The notes beneath the pieces were generated by a model that was given only the letters and a program-made list of their open reading frames with translations, was not told where the DNA came from and did not search any database. DNA of 64,000 bases, from positions 62,001 through 126,000 of the forward strand of contig JBKBSO010000008.1 of the NCBI GenBank assembly GCA_046291695.1, written 5' to 3'. The DNA comes from PNNG01 sp046291695 (GTDB taxonomy: Bacteria; Bacteroidota; Bacteroidia; UBA7662). The position numbers and the translations under genes were made by a program. Shown here piece by piece: positions 43,514 to 52,765 of the stretch; position 1 is the first letter of the stretch, and each line of letters starts with the position of its first letter.

Positions 43514-44278
43514 ATGAAACAGATCGCATTTATCATCCTAGGAAGCATTTTGCTCAGTTCCTGTGCCGTGGTTCGTCCGGGCCAGGTTGGCGTACGTACC
43601 ACCTTTGGTAAGTTCAATGGTGAGCCAAAAAATGGCGGACTACTGTGGTTCAACCCTTTTACAAGCAGCGTAGAGAGGGTCCCCATTCGCACCATCAACC
43701 GTGAATTAACCATCGATTTACCTTCGAAAGAAGGACTCACCATTCGATCTGACATTTCGATTTTGTACCACATCAAACCAGAAATGGTGCAAAAAGTAAT
43801 CGCGGAAATCGGCACTGATTACGACAAAATCATCACAGCCGTATTTAGGTCAGCTTCGGCCGACGTTTGTGCCAAGTATTTTGCCAAAGACATGCACTCT
43901 GGCACCCGCGATGGCATTGAAAAAGAAATCACAGCCAAAATGAACAACTACCTGCAAGAGCGTGGATTTGTGATTGAGTATGTGCTTTTGAAAAGCATTA
44001 TTTTACCTCCTGGCTTGGCACGGGCTATTGAAGACAAGCTCGAAGCCGAACAGCAGGCGCAGCGCATGGAGTTTGTGCTCATTCAGGAAGAAAAAGAAGC
44101 CGAGCGTAAGCGCATCGAAGCAGAAGGCACACGGAATGCACAAAAAATTGTGAGCGACGGTCTTACCCCTGAAATCTTAAAGCTGCGCTCCATCGAAGTA
44201 CTGCGCGATTTGGCCCGGAGCCCGAATGCCAAAGTAATTGTAACCGACGGCAAAACGCCGGTGATCATGGGTGAGTAA
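43514..44278 (+). CDS. SPFH/prohibitin-family lipoprotein
   Basis: The 254-residue protein starts with a lipoprotein signal (KQIAFIILGSILLSSC, Cys17) and a PHB/SPFH domain (about 20-185) with RPGQVGVRTTFGKFN, GLTIRSDISILYHIKPEMVQ and VIEYVLLKSIILPPGLARAI. A charged coiled coil follows (about 185-215, AEQQAQRMEFVLIQEEKEAE). Prohibitin-like proteins form ring scaffolds in the membrane and regulate proteolysis; lipid anchoring instead of a membrane helix is typical of this Bacteroidota branch. The end overlaps the convergent channel gene by 14 bases. Confidence 0.88.
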   Translation: MKQIAFIILGSILLSSCAVVRPGQVGVRTTFGKFNGEPKNGGLLWFNPFTSSVERVPIRTINRELTIDLPSKEGLTIRSDISILYHIKPEMVQKVIAEIGTDYDKIITAVFRSASADVCAKYFAKDMHSGTRDGIEKEITAKMNNYLQERGFVIEYVLLKSIILPPGLARAIEDKLEAEQQAQRMEFVLIQEEKEAERKRIEAEGTRNAQKIVSDGLTPEILKLRSIEVLRDLARSPNAKVIVTDGKTPVIMGE

Positions 44279-45122
44279 GCGGTTTTCCGCAGTGCTGACA
44301 ATATTTTGCCTCGATGGCCACATCCTGTTGGCAGTCGGGGCATTTTTTTTGCTGATCAGTTTGCTTTCTTGCTTGCAAAGTAATTTCCGATGTAACAATG
44401 CCTGTTGGGACTGCAATAATACCATAGCCGCAAAGCATGATTACAGAAGCAATAAATTTACCTAAAGGACTATGAGGCGAAATATCGCCATAACCCACCG
44501 TAGTTAGGGTTACAATAGCCCAATAAATACTTTCGGGGATACTGGTATAACCTGACTCGGGACCTTCTACCAGGTACATGATCGAGCCCAGTATAGTTAC
44601 CAAAATCATGATAAACATCATAAATATGGCGATTTTTCGGGCACTGCCTGAAATTGCTGCCGCAAGCGTTTTACTTTCTGTTAAAAACTGAGTAAGCTTC
44701 AATATCCTAAAAACCCGCAGCAAACGAATGGCCCGAACGACCAATAAATACTGCGAGCCGGCAATCAATAAGCTTAAGTATCCGGGCAATATGGCCAATA
44801 AGTCTATCAAACCATATAAGCTGAGTGCATATCGATAAGGTCGGCGCACAATCCATAATCTCAAAACATATTCCAGGGTAAAAGCAATGGTGAAAATCCA
44901 CTCCAAGATCCGTAACAAAGACTTTGTATTTACAGCCAAACCTGGTACACTATCTACAACAATCACAGTTACGCTCGATACAATGGCCACTAGTAACCAT
45001 ACATCAAAACGTTTTCCAGCGGTTGTGTCCGACTCAAAAATGATGTGAAACAGCTTTTTACGCAAAGGGTTTTCTACGGGTTTAAAGCGGTCGTTCCAAA
45101 AGAGCTGAAAAAACAAATTCAT
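44265..45122 (-). CDS. Voltage-gated potassium channel with zinc-ribbon tail
   Basis: The 285-residue protein is a six-helix voltage-gated channel subunit. S4 has the spaced arginines RAIRLLRVFRILKLTQ, the pore has the K+ filter TLTTVGYGDISP, and S6 is FIASVIMLCGYGIIAVPTGI. After S6 the chain continues into a zinc ribbon: KKCPDCQQDVAIEAKYCQHC, four cysteines in two CxxC pairs. Such a ribbon replaces the usual cytoplasmic RCK or cyclic nucleotide domain. It converges on the SPFH gene with a 14-base overlap of 3' ends. Confidence 0.88.
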   Translation of the reverse strand: MNLFFQLFWNDRFKPVENPLRKKLFHIIFESDTTAGKRFDVWLLVAIVSSVTVIVVDSVPGLAVNTKSLLRILEWIFTIAFTLEYVLRLWIVRRPYRYALSLYGLIDLLAILPGYLSLLIAGSQYLLVVRAIRLLRVFRILKLTQFLTESKTLAAAISGSARKIAIFMMFIMILVTILGSIMYLVEGPESGYTSIPESIYWAIVTLTTVGYGDISPHSPLGKFIASVIMLCGYGIIAVPTGIVTSEITLQARKQTDQQKKCPDCQQDVAIEAKYCQHCGKPLTHP

Positions 45123-45231
45123 GTATGCAAATTAAACAATCGATCTAATTAACAAGCTGTTAATAACTTTTTTAGTTATTTGCCCCTGAACATCAGAGAT
45201 TTGAATTGAAAACCTTAATAAACCTATTGAC

Positions 45232-45885
45232 ATGTATGAACTTCCCACCTACAGCCCCATCACGTTTATAATATGCATGGGCATCGGTTTACTTTTTGCT
45301 TTCTTTTCCTCTGAACAACGGCTAAAAACGAGTATCCTTCTTGCCATTTGGTGCATCATCACAGCTTCCATCAGTTACACTCCTGAACTGCCCTTAAAGC
45401 CTTTTTTTTTATTTTTTGTCCCTTGCCTTTTACTTACCCTGTTTAGCCTGATTCCTGCAGGAAGGCAATTTGTACGTGAACTCAAAGACGAACACTTGCA
45501 TTACCTCCATTTGTGGCGATTGCCCTTTGCTTTTGTTTTACTTTGGTTTTATCAAGCTGGACTCAGTTCTCTCGACATCACCTTTGAAGGGTATAACTAT
45601 GACATAGTAGTTGGACTTACCGCACCAGTTATCGCCAGCTTAGCCTTCAATCAAAAAATGCTTAACCGGGAAATTTTACTTGGCTGGAATGGCTTGAGCT
45701 TGCTGATGCTTTTAATTAGTTCGGTACTCATTGGGCTTGAAATGCAGCATAGCGTTAAAGCACTAAATGCCTATACCAGCTTTCCCTACGCTTTTGCCCT
45801 TGGCCTTCTCCTCCCCATGAGTCTATTTGCCCATGCTCTTGTTATTTATCGAATCTTAAAGGGCTATGTAAAAATCGCCGAATGA
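45232..45885 (+). CDS. Multi-pass membrane protein of unknown function
   Basis: The 217-residue protein is almost entirely hydrophobic, with about seven predicted membrane helices (SPITFIICMGIGLLFAFF, LLAIWCIITASISY, PFFLFFVPCLLLTLFSLIPA, LPFAFVLLWFYQ, DIVVGLTAPVIASLAF, WNGLSLLMLLISSVLIGL, FALGLLLPMSLFAHALVIY). No catalytic or transport motif was recognised. It stands between the divergent channel gene (109 bases) and the DsbA-family gene (46 bases), and may be co-transcribed with the latter. Confidence 0.75.
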   Translation: MYELPTYSPITFIICMGIGLLFAFFSSEQRLKTSILLAIWCIITASISYTPELPLKPFFLFFVPCLLLTLFSLIPAGRQFVRELKDEHLHYLHLWRLPFAFVLLWFYQAGLSSLDITFEGYNYDIVVGLTAPVIASLAFNQKMLNREILLGWNGLSLLMLLISSVLIGLEMQHSVKALNAYTSFPYAFALGLLLPMSLFAHALVIYRILKGYVKIAE

Positions 45886-45931
45886 ACCATATTTGCGCGA
45901 TTTTGTTGGCTAAGCCATAATCGGTGCATAC

Positions 45932-46561
45932 ATGGAGCTTATTTATCTTTTCGACCCCCTATGTGGCTGGTGCTACGGCTTTGGCCCTCATCTACATCAA
46001 TTTGCCAAACAACATCCTGACATTCAATACACGGTGCTCGCTGGTGGCATGGTCACCGGTGCTCGCGTAGGTCCTTTATCGCAAATTGCCCCCTACATCC
46101 GCGAAGGTGTGCAACGGGTAGAGCAGCTTTCGGGTGTCAAGTTTGGCCCACATTTTTTACAAGATTTACATGGAGAAGGCAAGACGCACATGGACAGCGC
46201 CCCTCCCAGCAAAGCTTTCATCATTTTCAAAAAGCACCGACCTGAAGCGGCTGTGGCTTTGGCCCACGAGATTCAAAAGGTGTTTTATGCAGATGGCAAG
46301 GACTTGAATCTAGCCGAAAGTTATGAAGCGCTTTGCGAAGGTTACGAGCTCGACTTTGCCTCATTCAAAACCGATTTCGAAGGTATGGACTACCAGCTCG
46401 CTACCCGCGACGAGTTTGATGAAGTAGCCCGATACGGCGTATCGGGCTACCCATCGGTAATACTGAAAATAAAAGAGCAGTATTTCCTAATGGCTCAAGG
46501 ATTTGCACCTGCGGCACAGCTTGAAAAGACTTTACTAAGTATCCTCAGCACGCAAGCATAA
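45932..46561 (+). CDS. DsbA-family (FrnE-like) thioredoxin-fold protein
   Basis: The 209-residue protein starts ELIYLFDPLCGWCYGFGPHL, with the redox motif CGWC at Cys11-Cys14, and has a helical insertion (about 60-150). The cis-proline strand GVSGYPSVILK comes near residue 170. There is no signal peptide, so it works in the cytoplasm, as do FrnE and 2-hydroxychromene isomerase relatives. The substrate is unknown; oxidative stress roles are known for some homologues. It ends 1 base from the convergent efflux outer-membrane gene. Confidence 0.85.
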   Translation: MELIYLFDPLCGWCYGFGPHLHQFAKQHPDIQYTVLAGGMVTGARVGPLSQIAPYIREGVQRVEQLSGVKFGPHFLQDLHGEGKTHMDSAPPSKAFIIFKKHRPEAAVALAHEIQKVFYADGKDLNLAESYEALCEGYELDFASFKTDFEGMDYQLATRDEFDEVARYGVSGYPSVILKIKEQYFLMAQGFAPAAQLEKTLLSILSTQA

Positions 46562-46562
46562 A

Positions 46563-47984
46563 CTACCAGCTACCACCCACGGCACGGTAAAGCAACACCA
46601 TGTTTTGTAACAAGGCCAATTTCACCTGTACCAGCTCCATTTCAGCTGCTAATACATCGTTTTGAGCAATAATCACCTCGAGGTAAGTAGCATACCCGGC
46701 AGTATACAACTCTAACGAAGATTTTACGCCCGCTTGTAAACTCGCCACCTCAGCAGCTTTGGCATCCAGGGCTTCTTGCAAACGACCAGCAACAAAAAGT
46801 GCTTCATACACTTCGTTGTAGGCTTGTAAACTGGCTTTCCGGTAGGCTTGTTGGGCCATCACTTGCATGGCTTCTTGCTGTCGCAACCTGGCTTTCAGCT
46901 CGCGCTGCTGAAATACGGGGGCCGTCAAACCAGCTGCTGCCTGCCACGCTAGGGAGGCCGGATCGAAGAAGGTGGCAGGATTAAAGCTGTGCTGACCTAT
47001 TTCGGGTGCCAGACGCACCGATGGAAAAAATGCCGCACGGGCTGCATAAACGTCGGCACCAGCTGCTTTGAGCTCGAGTTCCGCCTGCTTCAAATCCGGG
47101 CGCTTTTCGAGCCATTTTACCGGAATGGCCTCCGGAATGTCGATGTTAGAACTGCTCACTTCGAGCTCGGTAGTGGTATGCAACACCTCGGCAAAACTGC
47201 CCGTCAAAAGGAACAAAGCATTGGCCGTGCGCATGCGTTGAATTTGTATTTGTGCGCCCAAAGCTTTGGTTCTCAACCATTGTGCTTCGGTTTGCTGCAC
47301 GGCTAGAGCAGTAGCCCGGCCGGCTTGCTGCTGCAGCTTTACCAGATTTACGGCATCTAACTGCACTTCTACGTTACGTTCTATAATGCGCTGCATGGCA
47401 TCAAAGGCCAACAACTCATAATAAGTATTGGCTACATCAGCCGCTAACACGGTTCGTTGCCAGGCCAAGCCAGCTTCTGAGGCCAAATAGCGCTGTGCAG
47501 CCGCCTTGCGCATGGCCGATAATTTACCCCAAATGTCAAGCTCCCAACTTACACGGGCCTGCACCACATAATCGGGCAAGGGATTGGGCATGCGCTGGTC
47601 GGGACGAATGTTGGGTGAAAAATTGGTATCGAAGTTCCCTACCCCATCCATACTGTATTCGCTGAAACGACGGCGTGCTGCCCCGGCAAAAATCTCGAAG
47701 CGAGGCAGTAAGGCACCGGTGGCGGCATCCCGGGTAGCACGACTGATGCCCACCATGGCTTGCATTTGCAAATAATCTGGATTTTGCCTCATGGCAGCCT
47801 GCAAAAGAACTTGCAAGTTAGAGTCACTGAAAAACACCTCGGGCTTTGGTAAGGCTTCCCATGTTGCAACTTCTTGCATTGGCAACATACTGATGGGCAA
47901 GTTTTGCTTGCTTTGGCATGATATCAAAAAAGTACTCCATACCAGAAAAAATGAATAGGTGTAAAACCTCTTTATGCTATTCAT
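46563..47984 (-). CDS. Efflux outer-membrane lipoprotein (NodT/OprM family)
   Basis: This is the outer-membrane channel of a tripartite RND pump. The 473-residue protein has a lipoprotein signal (SFFLVWSTFLISC, Cys23) and two outer-membrane efflux protein repeats: ARVSWELDIWGKLSAMRKAA and LQQQAGRATALAVQQTEAQW in the first, WLEKRPDLKQAELELKAAGA and LTAPVFQQRELKARLRQQEA in the second. The C-terminus has LYTAGYATYLEVIIAQNDVL. Its start overlaps the pump gene's stop by 8 bases, and it is the last gene of the operon. Confidence 0.92.
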   Translation of the reverse strand: MNSIKRFYTYSFFLVWSTFLISCQSKQNLPISMLPMQEVATWEALPKPEVFFSDSNLQVLLQAAMRQNPDYLQMQAMVGISRATRDAATGALLPRFEIFAGAARRRFSEYSMDGVGNFDTNFSPNIRPDQRMPNPLPDYVVQARVSWELDIWGKLSAMRKAAAQRYLASEAGLAWQRTVLAADVANTYYELLAFDAMQRIIERNVEVQLDAVNLVKLQQQAGRATALAVQQTEAQWLRTKALGAQIQIQRMRTANALFLLTGSFAEVLHTTTELEVSSSNIDIPEAIPVKWLEKRPDLKQAELELKAAGADVYAARAAFFPSVRLAPEIGQHSFNPATFFDPASLAWQAAAGLTAPVFQQRELKARLRQQEAMQVMAQQAYRKASLQAYNEVYEALFVAGRLQEALDAKAAEVASLQAGVKSSLELYTAGYATYLEVIIAQNDVLAAEMELVQVKLALLQNMVLLYRAVGGSW

Positions 47985-50900
47985 AGTGGTAATCTTTAGC
48001 TTTACGCTGTGCTTGGAGCGATTTTAAGCGTTTACGTCGTCCGGGAGCTGCAAAAATTACAAACAAGCCGGGTATAATCAACAAACCAAACAGGGTGCCT
48101 GTAAGCATGCCACCAGCAGCCGCTACCCCAATACTTTTGTTACCCATGGCACCTGCACCGCTGGCCAAAACCAACGGCATTAGTCCCGCAATAAACGCGA
48201 AAGAAGTCATCAAAATAGGTCGTAAACGCGCAACTGCACCTTCCATGGCAGCACGTAATTCACTCACCCCCTCCTTTTGCCGTTGTAAAGCAAATTCAAC
48301 CACCAAAATGGCATTTTTGCCCAAGAGTCCAATGAGCATCACCAGCGCCACTTGGGCGTAAATATTGTTCTCGAGACCCATGACCCACAAAAAGAAGAAC
48401 GATCCAAAATACCTGTAGGTAAGCTCAAAATCACCGGTAAAGGCAATAAAAAGCTTTCGTATTGGGCCGACAAAAGTAAATACACAAATACCAAGCAAAG
48501 GATAAAAATATAAATGGCTTCATTACCAGCCAAAACCTGTTCACGCGTCATGCCCGACCATTCGAAGTCGTAGCCGCGAGGCAATACTTCTTCAGCAGTT
48601 TTGGCAATAGCAGCAATGGCTTCGCCCGAACTGTAACCCGGTGCTGCGTCGCCGGTAAGCAATGCCGAATTGTACATGTTGTACCGTGTGAGCTGTTCGG
48701 GACCAAAAACGCGCTCAATGCTCATAAAGCTGGCATAGCTTACCATATCGCCCTTGTCGTTTTTGGTGTAGAGCTGCAAAATATCTTCAGGATTTTGTCG
48801 GTATTCGGGCATAGCCTGCACCATAACCTTGTACATCTGACCAAAACGGATAAAATTGGTGGCGTAAAAACTACCTATCAGTGTTTGCAGGTTACTCATG
48901 GCATTGTCGATACTCACTCCCTTGGCCGCTGCCATATCCTGGTTTATGTTCAACATATATTGCGGAAAACTGGGATCAAAATTGGTAAATGCCGCTCCAA
49001 TAACCGGATCGGCATTCAAGGCATTGACCAATGCATCGGTAACTTCAGCCATCCTGGATAAGTTGGCTGTTCCGCTACGATCGAGTAAGCGAAATTCAAA
49101 GCCGGATGAATTACCAAAGCCGGGTACGGTTGGTGGAGGAAAATATTCAATGGAGGCGTCACGCAAATGGGCAGTCCCTTTTTTAAGTTTCTCAATAACG
49201 TCCGATACGCTTTCATCACGATCATCCCAGGCCTTCAGACCAATCATGCCCATACCATACGAAGCACCGGCAGTTTCTGTAAGCAAACTATAACCCGCCA
49301 GGGTCGATACATTTTCAACGGCTGGCATGCTAGCAGCCACTCGCGTAATTTCGTCGAGCACCACTTCGGTTCGTTCCATGGTTGCTCCAGGAGGTGTGGT
49401 TACATTCACGTAAATCATGCCCTGGTCTTCGGTAGGTATAAAGCCACCGGGCAATACCATCGAAGTACCCCAGCTAAATAAGAAAAAAAGAGCCAAAATA
49501 CCCGTGGTGAGTCCCATACGGGGTGCAATACGGGTCAAAATGCTTTTATAACCTAGTTCGAGCCGATGGTAACGGTTGTTGAACTTGCCGAAGAAGCGTC
49601 CCAGCAAACTGTGAGGGTTTACATGCTCATGTTTCAATAAGATAGCACACAAAGCCGGGGTAAGGGTGAGGGCATTAATACCTGATATTACAATCGATAT
49701 TGCCAGCGTAAGCGAAAACTGTCTATAGAACACACCCACAGGACCCGACAAAAAAGCCACGGGAACGAATACAGCCGACATTACCAGGGTAATAGCAACA
49801 ATAGCACCACTGATTTCTTTCATGGCGGCAATGGTTGCTTCAAAGGGCGGCATATGCTTTTGGTGAATTTTTACGTGCACTGCTTCCACTACCACAATGG
49901 CATTATCGACCACAATACCAATAGCCAGTACCAAGGCAAACAGGGTTAATAAGTTAATTGAAAAACCCAGCATTTGCATAAAGGCCAGGGTTGAGATCAA
50001 AGCAACAGGAACGGCCAAGGCAGGTATCAAGGTCGAACGCCAATCTTGTAAAAAGATAAATACTACCAAAAAAACCAACAAAAAGGCTTCAATTAAGGTT
50101 TTAAGAACTTCTTTGATGGAGGCGTCAAGAAAACGTGAAACGTCGTAAGCATAATTGTATTCCATGCCCGGAGGGAATGAACCTTCTTTGAGCTCCTCCA
50201 TGCGAATATTAATATTTTGAATCACCTCCCGTGCATTTGACCCCGGTCGCTGTTTCAACATGATTGAAGCCGAAGGTTTACCATCTGTTTTCGACGACAT
50301 GCCATAACTCAAAGCACCAAATTCAACCTCAGCAATGTCTTTCAGACGCAACACCGAACCGTCTTCCTCGGCCTTGATCACGATGTTTTCGTACTGCTCT
50401 TCGGTAAAAAATTTACCGCCATAACGTAATACATACTGCAAATTAGGACTGCCTTTGCCGCTGCTTTCACCTATTTTTCCTGGCGCCGCTTCCAAATTTT
50501 GCGCGCGTAATACCTGAATTACTTCTTCGGTGCCTACACGGTAAGCCAACAGCTTTTCGGGTTTGAGCCAAACCCGCATGGCGTATTCCTTAGCACCCAT
50601 AATTTCAGCAAAACCTACGCCTTCAATGCGTTTGAGTTCTTGCAACAGGTTAATATCGGCAAAGTTGAAGATGAATTCTTCGTCTGCTGCCGGATCGCTT
50701 GAGGTGAGGTTCAAATACAAGAGCATCGAATTCACCTCTTTTTCAACCGTTACACCTGCCTTAATCACTTCTTCCGGAAGTTCATCTAAGATGGTTGTTA
50801 CCCGGTTTTGCACATTTACTGATGCCAAATCAGGATCGGTACCCACTTCAAAAAATACCTGAATTAAGGTAATACCATTGTTGGTAGATACCGATTGCAT

Positions 50901-51131
50901 AGCGGTCATACCAGGCACACCATTGATCGCCCTTTCAATAGGCGTTGATACCGCTTTGGCGCAAACATCAGCGTTGGCACCGGTATAGCGCGCGGTTACC
51001 ACAACCGATGGCGGCACAATGTCGGGGAACTGGGTGATGGGCAAGGAAGTAAATGCCAGCAAACCCAGTAAGGTGAGCAACAACGAAATGACCAGCGATA
51101 AAACCGGTCGGCGAATGAACATTTCTACCAT
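47977..51131 (-). pseudogene. RND efflux pump permease (HAE1/AcrB type), frameshifted
   Basis: The inner-membrane drug/proton antiporter is encoded in two frames. The first frame (51131-48339) covers about 900 residues of the family, from MVEMFIRRPVLSLVISLLLT through the proton-relay helices (LALVLAIGIVVDNAIVVVEA), the pore domains and YDFEWSGMTREQVLAGNEAI to ESFLLPLPVILSLPTGI. There it shifts to nonsense (LDRSSFCGSW). The second frame resumes exactly at FGSFFFLWVMGLENNIYAQV and ends at 47977. One missing T in the run at 48406-48409 accounts for the break; restoring it gives about 1,051 residues, the normal length. All other parts look intact, so a recent mutation or a sequencing error is likely. 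Confidence 0.9.
48406..48409 (-). other. Frameshift site in the RND pump gene
   Basis: On the minus strand GGTATTTTGGATCG has four T where the family sequence PTGI-FGSFFF needs five (GGTATTTTTGGATCG). The shift is in a homopolymer, a hotspot for both replication slippage and base-calling error. It falls in the membrane region after the second large periplasmic loop and would remove the last four helices or so if real. Confidence 0.8.
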
Positions 51132-51143
51132 GGCCGCTTAGTT

Positions 51144-52259
51144 TTAAATGGATGTATCTATGGCCTCAATGCGCTCCACCCCGGCCACTTTCATGCCTTC
51201 ACGAACCGACATAATGCCTTCGGCCACTATCCAGGTGCCTGCCTCAATACCTTGATTAACCACATAAAAACCGCCTACCCTACTGATGGGCCTTACCGCT
51301 TGCAGCCGCAGCAACTGATTTCCGCCAATCACATATACATAGTATTTGTCTTGCAGTTCAAGCACTGCTTTTTGGGGCACCAGAAATACGTCTTTCTGCT
51401 CCATCACCAGCAATATTTGTCCGGTTGAACGGTGCTTGAGCAATCCCTCAGGATTGGGAAAACGTGCACGCAGGGCCATGGCGCCGGTAACCGGGTCGAA
51501 CTCGGTTTCAGCGGTCTCAATTTGTCCGTCATGGGCATAAGCCGACCCATCAGCCAACACCAAGCGTGCCTGGCGCGGAATAGCACTGCCTCCTGTAGCT
51601 AAAGCGGTGCGGTTCTTTAAATATTCCTTTTCAGAAATATTGAAATAAGCCAAAATACCGGTTGCATCGGATAAGGTGGTGAGCAAATCCCCTTCAGCCA
51701 CCCGTGCACCCATTTTTAAGGCAAACCGGTTGACTTTACCGATAAAAGGTGCTTTTACCGAGGTATAACTGAGTTGCGCTTCAGCAGTTTTTAAATCTGC
51801 CATAGCATCTTCTAGCCTCGCTTTGGCAATTTGAACTTCGGCTTCAGCCAAATCGAGTTCGGTTGCCGCCACCACCTGATTATCAACCAGCGACCGAACA
51901 CGCTGGCGTTCCAAACGGGCTTTTTTAAGTTCAGCTTCGGTTAATAAGACCGCAGCCTTGGCCGAAGCAACCACAGATTCTAACTCGGTAGAGGTCAATT
52001 TAAACATCACCTGACCGGATTTAACCAACTGACCTTCATCCACTAATATAGCTTCAAGCATACCGGCATGCCGGGCCCGCACTTCTACATAGCCTTGCGC
52101 TTGCAGCTCAGCCACATAGCGAATTTCAACGGTGGTGTCGCGAGGCTGCAATTCGAGGGCAACCACCTCAAATGCCTCTGCATCGGCCTGCATATTTTTA
52201 TTGCCGCAGGCTGACAATATCATCAGACCGCAAAAGGCCCATAATATGTTTTTGTACAT
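51144..52259 (-). CDS. RND efflux periplasmic adaptor (membrane fusion protein)
   Basis: The adaptor links the pump to the outer-membrane channel. The 371-residue protein has a lipoprotein signal (KNILWAFCGLMILSAC, Cys18) and a lipoyl/barrel-sandwich half (VRARHAGMLEAILVDEGQLV). A long helical hairpin follows (about 100-155, ESVVASAKAAVLLTEAELKK), then the second lipoyl half (LSYTSVKAPFIGKVNRFALK), a beta-barrel and the membrane-proximal domain. It lies 12 bases upstream of the pump gene and is the first pump component of the operon. Confidence 0.92.
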   Translation of the reverse strand: MYKNILWAFCGLMILSACGNKNMQADAEAFEVVALELQPRDTTVEIRYVAELQAQGYVEVRARHAGMLEAILVDEGQLVKSGQVMFKLTSTELESVVASAKAAVLLTEAELKKARLERQRVRSLVDNQVVAATELDLAEAEVQIAKARLEDAMADLKTAEAQLSYTSVKAPFIGKVNRFALKMGARVAEGDLLTTLSDATGILAYFNISEKEYLKNRTALATGGSAIPRQARLVLADGSAYAHDGQIETAETEFDPVTGAMALRARFPNPEGLLKHRSTGQILLVMEQKDVFLVPQKAVLELQDKYYVYVIGGNQLLRLQAVRPISRVGGFYVVNQGIEAGTWIVAEGIMSVREGMKVAGVERIEAIDTSI

Positions 52260-52306
52260 TGAATTTGAACTTTACTAAAACCTAAAACCAAAAGGAATAG
52301 CGTCGT

Positions 52307-52669
52307 TCAAAAGGGGGTATAATGAAATAGGAAGCCGTAACAGGGCTGTAAATTAGCATTACGTATTGGACTGCTGGTCCCTGCTAATCGGATAATAAAA
52401 TTGCTAAGAATGGGGCGAAAGACACCAATAGCCGCTTGTACAACAATTTGATTGCTTGATAAACGACGAGGAACCGTACATTCAAGATCGGCATATTCCC
52501 GAAAATCTTCCCAAATTTCGAATGATATAGCCGAATCCGATACTTCAAGGGATACCGAATTCTTGATGACAGAATCTGATAAATTGAAATAGGCGTGACT
52601 ATGGCCACTTGGCAACAAAAGCGCCAAGCAACAAACAACCAAAGCATTATTCAGGAAACTCCTCGCCAT
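52307..52669 (-). CDS. Small exported hypothetical protein
   Basis: From 52669 the protein has 120 residues: a signal peptide (FLNNALVVCCLALLLPSGHS), a short acidic middle (VSLEVSDSAISFEIWEDFRE) and a C-terminal part ending QPCYGFLFHYTPF. It resembles short envelope proteins often predicted ahead of efflux operons, but I recognise no family. It lies 47 bases upstream of the adaptor gene, so it may be the first cistron of the operon. The alternative is that it is a spurious frame; the signal peptide argues for a gene. Confidence 0.45.
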   Translation of the reverse strand: MARSFLNNALVVCCLALLLPSGHSHAYFNLSDSVIKNSVSLEVSDSAISFEIWEDFREYADLECTVPRRLSSNQIVVQAAIGVFRPILSNFIIRLAGTSSPIRNANLQPCYGFLFHYTPF

Positions 52670-52712
52670 TTGGGCGCAAAAGTACACAACAATGCGCATC
52701 ACTTGCTTGGAA

Positions 52713-52750
52713 TAAAAAAAAAAAGCAGGTCGAAACCTGCTCTTTTTTTT
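52713..52750. terminator. Bidirectional terminator between gdhA and the efflux operon
   Basis: AGCAGGT-cgaa-ACCTGCT is flanked by a run of ten A on the left and eight T on the right, so it can stop transcription in either direction. It lies 16 bases after the gdhA stop (minus strand). Confidence 0.85.
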
Positions 52751-52765
52751 ACGTGATCATGCACA

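Noticed and set aside
48339..48498. Two separate pump genes in the RND locus
   Set aside because: The two frames join exactly at a conserved segment and together give the normal length, so this is one gene with a frameshift.
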